Source: Sphingobium sp. SCG-1
GTDB lineage: Bacteria; Pseudomonadota; Alphaproteobacteria; Sphingomonadales; Sphingomonadaceae
Assembly (NCBI RefSeq): GCF_002953135.1
Contig: NZ_CP026372.1
Coordinates: 1,488,001 to 1,552,000 of the forward strand
Direction: 5' to 3'
Length of the DNA: 64,000 nucleotides
This document shows, piece by piece, positions 62,849-64,000 of the stretch. Below the pieces are notes generated by a model. It had not been told where the DNA came from and ran no database searches. It saw nothing but the letters and a program-made list of their open reading frames with translations. A program made the translations under genes and the position numbers. Each line of letters starts with the position of its first letter. Within the stretch, counting starts at the first letter, position 1.

Positions 62849-63070
62849 TCACCCCTTCGGAGGGAAGGGATCGTTGCCGTAGGAAGCGGCGTCCCGGATG
62901 CGGCCATCGGGACGGTGAATCACCACCTCGCCACGCTCGCGGATCGCTGTGTTGCGCGCCGCTTCGGTAGCCTGCGCCTGGGTGCCGTGGGTCGATCCTA
63001 CGCGGGAAGCTCCTTCACGGCGCGTCGCCCAACCGGAATCGTGGGGAACGACATGGATGCGTCTTGACAT
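62849..63070 (-). CDS. DUF2188 small protein at the head of the CBASS operon
   Basis: 73 aa (MSRRIHVVPHDSGWATRREGASRVGSTHGTQAQATEAARNTA...GGEVVIHRPDGRIRDAASYGNDPFPP in outline), fitting DUF2188. AGGAAGGA precedes the start. It lies 82 bp before cap6 on the same strand and is the first gene after the control region. Function unknown. Confidence 0.82.
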   Translation of the reverse strand: MSRRIHVVPHDSGWATRREGASRVGSTHGTQAQATEAARNTAIRERGEVVIHRPDGRIRDAASYGNDPFPPKG

Positions 63071-63153
63071 TCCGAATTCCTTCCTATTAGCCGCCGGCCG
63101 AATTCGACATTCACCGACGGTTAACTAATTTCACGGCGCCGGAGTGTTGTCAA

Positions 63154-63188
63154 TAAGCACAATACAAATGATATCATTAAGCACAATA
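63154..63188. promoter_or_regulatory. Direct-repeat operator candidate of the CapH-like regulator
   Basis: Two exact copies of TAAGCACAATA (63154-63164 and 63178-63188), 24 bp apart, in the AT-rich gap between the CBASS operon and the divergent HTH-peptidase pair. A repressor bound here could cover both promoters. Confidence 0.6.
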
Positions 63189-63234
63189 TGTTTGCGACGT
63201 TGACATCACGCAGTGTGGAGGGCAAACATCAGTC

Positions 63235-63588
63235 ATGTCAGACGAGTCGATCTATGTAGCGTTCGGGCGGCTTGTCGCCGCGAGACGAAAGACACTTGAA
63301 CTCACCCAGGCCGAGCTGGCGGCAAGGGTGAGCATGTCGCGTGCGTCAGTGGCAAACATTGAGAGCGGCCGGCAGAACGTGTTGCTGCATCATGTTTACA
63401 GTCTCGCGGCGGCGCTGGAATTTTCGAAGCCCGCCGATTTGCTGCCCGCCGCGCCGAAACCACAGCCCCGGGAGGACTTGCAGATGATCTTGTCAGACGA
63501 AACCGTGACCGCGCGCGGCAAGGCTCAAATCAATGATCTGATTGCGGATGCGCTCGCCCGCCATGGTTCTGGAAGGGCCGGGTCGTGA
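63235..63588 (+). CDS. capH: XRE-family HTH repressor, CapH-like
   Basis: 117 aa. HTH of the Cro/C1 type at about residues 10-65 (FGRLVAARRKTLELTQAELAARVSMSRASVANIESGRQNVLL), then a C-terminal linker and helix. Encoded divergently from a CBASS operon and translationally coupled to an ImmA/IrrE-like peptidase (GTGA overlap). This is the CapH-CapP arrangement, in which the peptidase cleaves CapH after DNA damage and frees CBASS transcription. The start has GGAG upstream. Confidence 0.8.
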   Translation: MSDESIYVAFGRLVAARRKTLELTQAELAARVSMSRASVANIESGRQNVLLHHVYSLAAALEFSKPADLLPAAPKPQPREDLQMILSDETVTARGKAQINDLIADALARHGSGRAGS

Positions 63589-64000
63589 CCGCGAACCCCG
63601 AAATGGCGCGGGAGGCCGCGCGCACGATTTTGCGCGAGTTCGGAGTAAAGGCAGCGCCGGTTCCCATTGAGCGCATTATCAAGGCCAGGAACGTCATGCT
63701 CCAATACGCTCCACTGGAGGATGATCTCTCCGGCATGGCCTTCATAAAGGACGGTGTCGGTATCATCGGCGTGAACGCCTTGCATCACCCGAACCGGCAA
63801 CGGTTCACGGCCGCGCATGAGCTTGGACACCATGTGTTGCATGCTCCCGATATCCAGAAGGCCGTGCATGTGGACAAGGGGTTTCGGGTCCTTATGCGCG
63901 ACGATGTCTCGTCGCAGGGCGTTGACCCGCTTGAGGTCGAGGCCAATGCCTTTGCCTCTGAACTTCTCATGCCGCGAGAACTGCTTGCAAGTGCGCTCGA
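63585..64000 (+). CDS. capP: ImmA/IrrE-family metallopeptidase, CapP-like (cut by window edge)
   Basis: At least 138 aa from GTG 63585, open at the window end. The zinc motif HELGH is seen in RFTAAHELGHHVLH, with a downstream Glu in VDPLEVEANAFASELLMP. This is the ImmA/IrrE peptidase core. With the HTH gene it forms the probable CapH/CapP control pair of the adjacent CBASS. Confidence 0.85.
   Translation, partial: MTANPEMAREAARTILREFGVKAAPVPIERIIKARNVMLQYAPLEDDLSGMAFIKDGVGIIGVNALHHPNRQRFTAAHELGHHVLHAPDIQKAVHVDKGFRVLMRDDVSSQGVDPLEVEANAFASELLMPRELLASAL

Overview
The window is GC-rich, densely packed DNA from a Proteobacterium. The gene families (Trb-type conjugation set, TonB receptor, SRPBCC and SDR enzymes, DUF2274/DUF2840/DUF6499 proteins) point to an alphaproteobacterium, probably a Sphingomonadales member; that placement is inference. 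No rRNA, tRNA, CRISPR array, integrase or attachment site was seen.

Layout. (1) 1-8447: a catabolic or detoxification cluster of two alpha/beta hydrolases, two SRPBCC-fold proteins, a SnoaL-like ester cyclase, a quinone-reductase-like MDR, two SDRs and two LysR regulators. (2) 8444-28965, nearly all on the minus strand: the backbone of a Tn4371-like integrative and conjugative element (ICE) or related plasmid. Read in transcription order it holds small DNA-binding proteins, repA, parA plus a small partner, a DUF2840 protein, the traF-type protease, a lytic transglycosylase, relaxase, traG, a CopG protein and trbB-C-D-E-J-K-L-F-G-I. Three 18-bp direct repeats lie between repA and parA, and an inverted repeat that could be oriT lies upstream of the relaxase. 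(3) 29156-43070: ICE maintenance genes, namely a second DUF736 protein, small membrane proteins, a DUF2493 protein, a toprim primase-like protein, a strawberry-notch helicase/methyltransferase, a large ParB-like protein and a DUF932 protein. (4) 43171-44700: an IS1182-like insertion sequence. (5) 44751-47912: a metal module with a MerR-family sensor, a CDF-like transporter and a TonB-dependent receptor. Both transport genes carry the same MerR-type operator. (6) 48150-50024: a GAF-GGDEF-EAL protein.

(7) 50232-57013: a tight four-gene operon (PD-(D/E)XK nuclease-like, DUF6361, PLD-family protein, SF2 helicase) that looks like an antiphage system. I cannot match it to a named one, so it is the best candidate for an undescribed system. 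A zinc-finger-like protein gene meets it tail to tail. (8) 58832-64000: a complete type III CBASS of the two-HORMA kind (TRIP13/Cap6, two HORMA proteins, CD-NTase, NucC). A divergent HTH plus ImmA-like peptidase pair matches the CapH/CapP control module. A small DUF2188 gene precedes it and an unknown 105-aa gene follows it.

The whole reads as a mobile element whose cargo is metabolism, metal handling and two neighbouring antiphage loci. Noncoding highlights are a pair of covarying hairpin leaders ahead of parB and the DUF932 gene, and a frameshift that splits a DUF6499-DUF2285 regulator.
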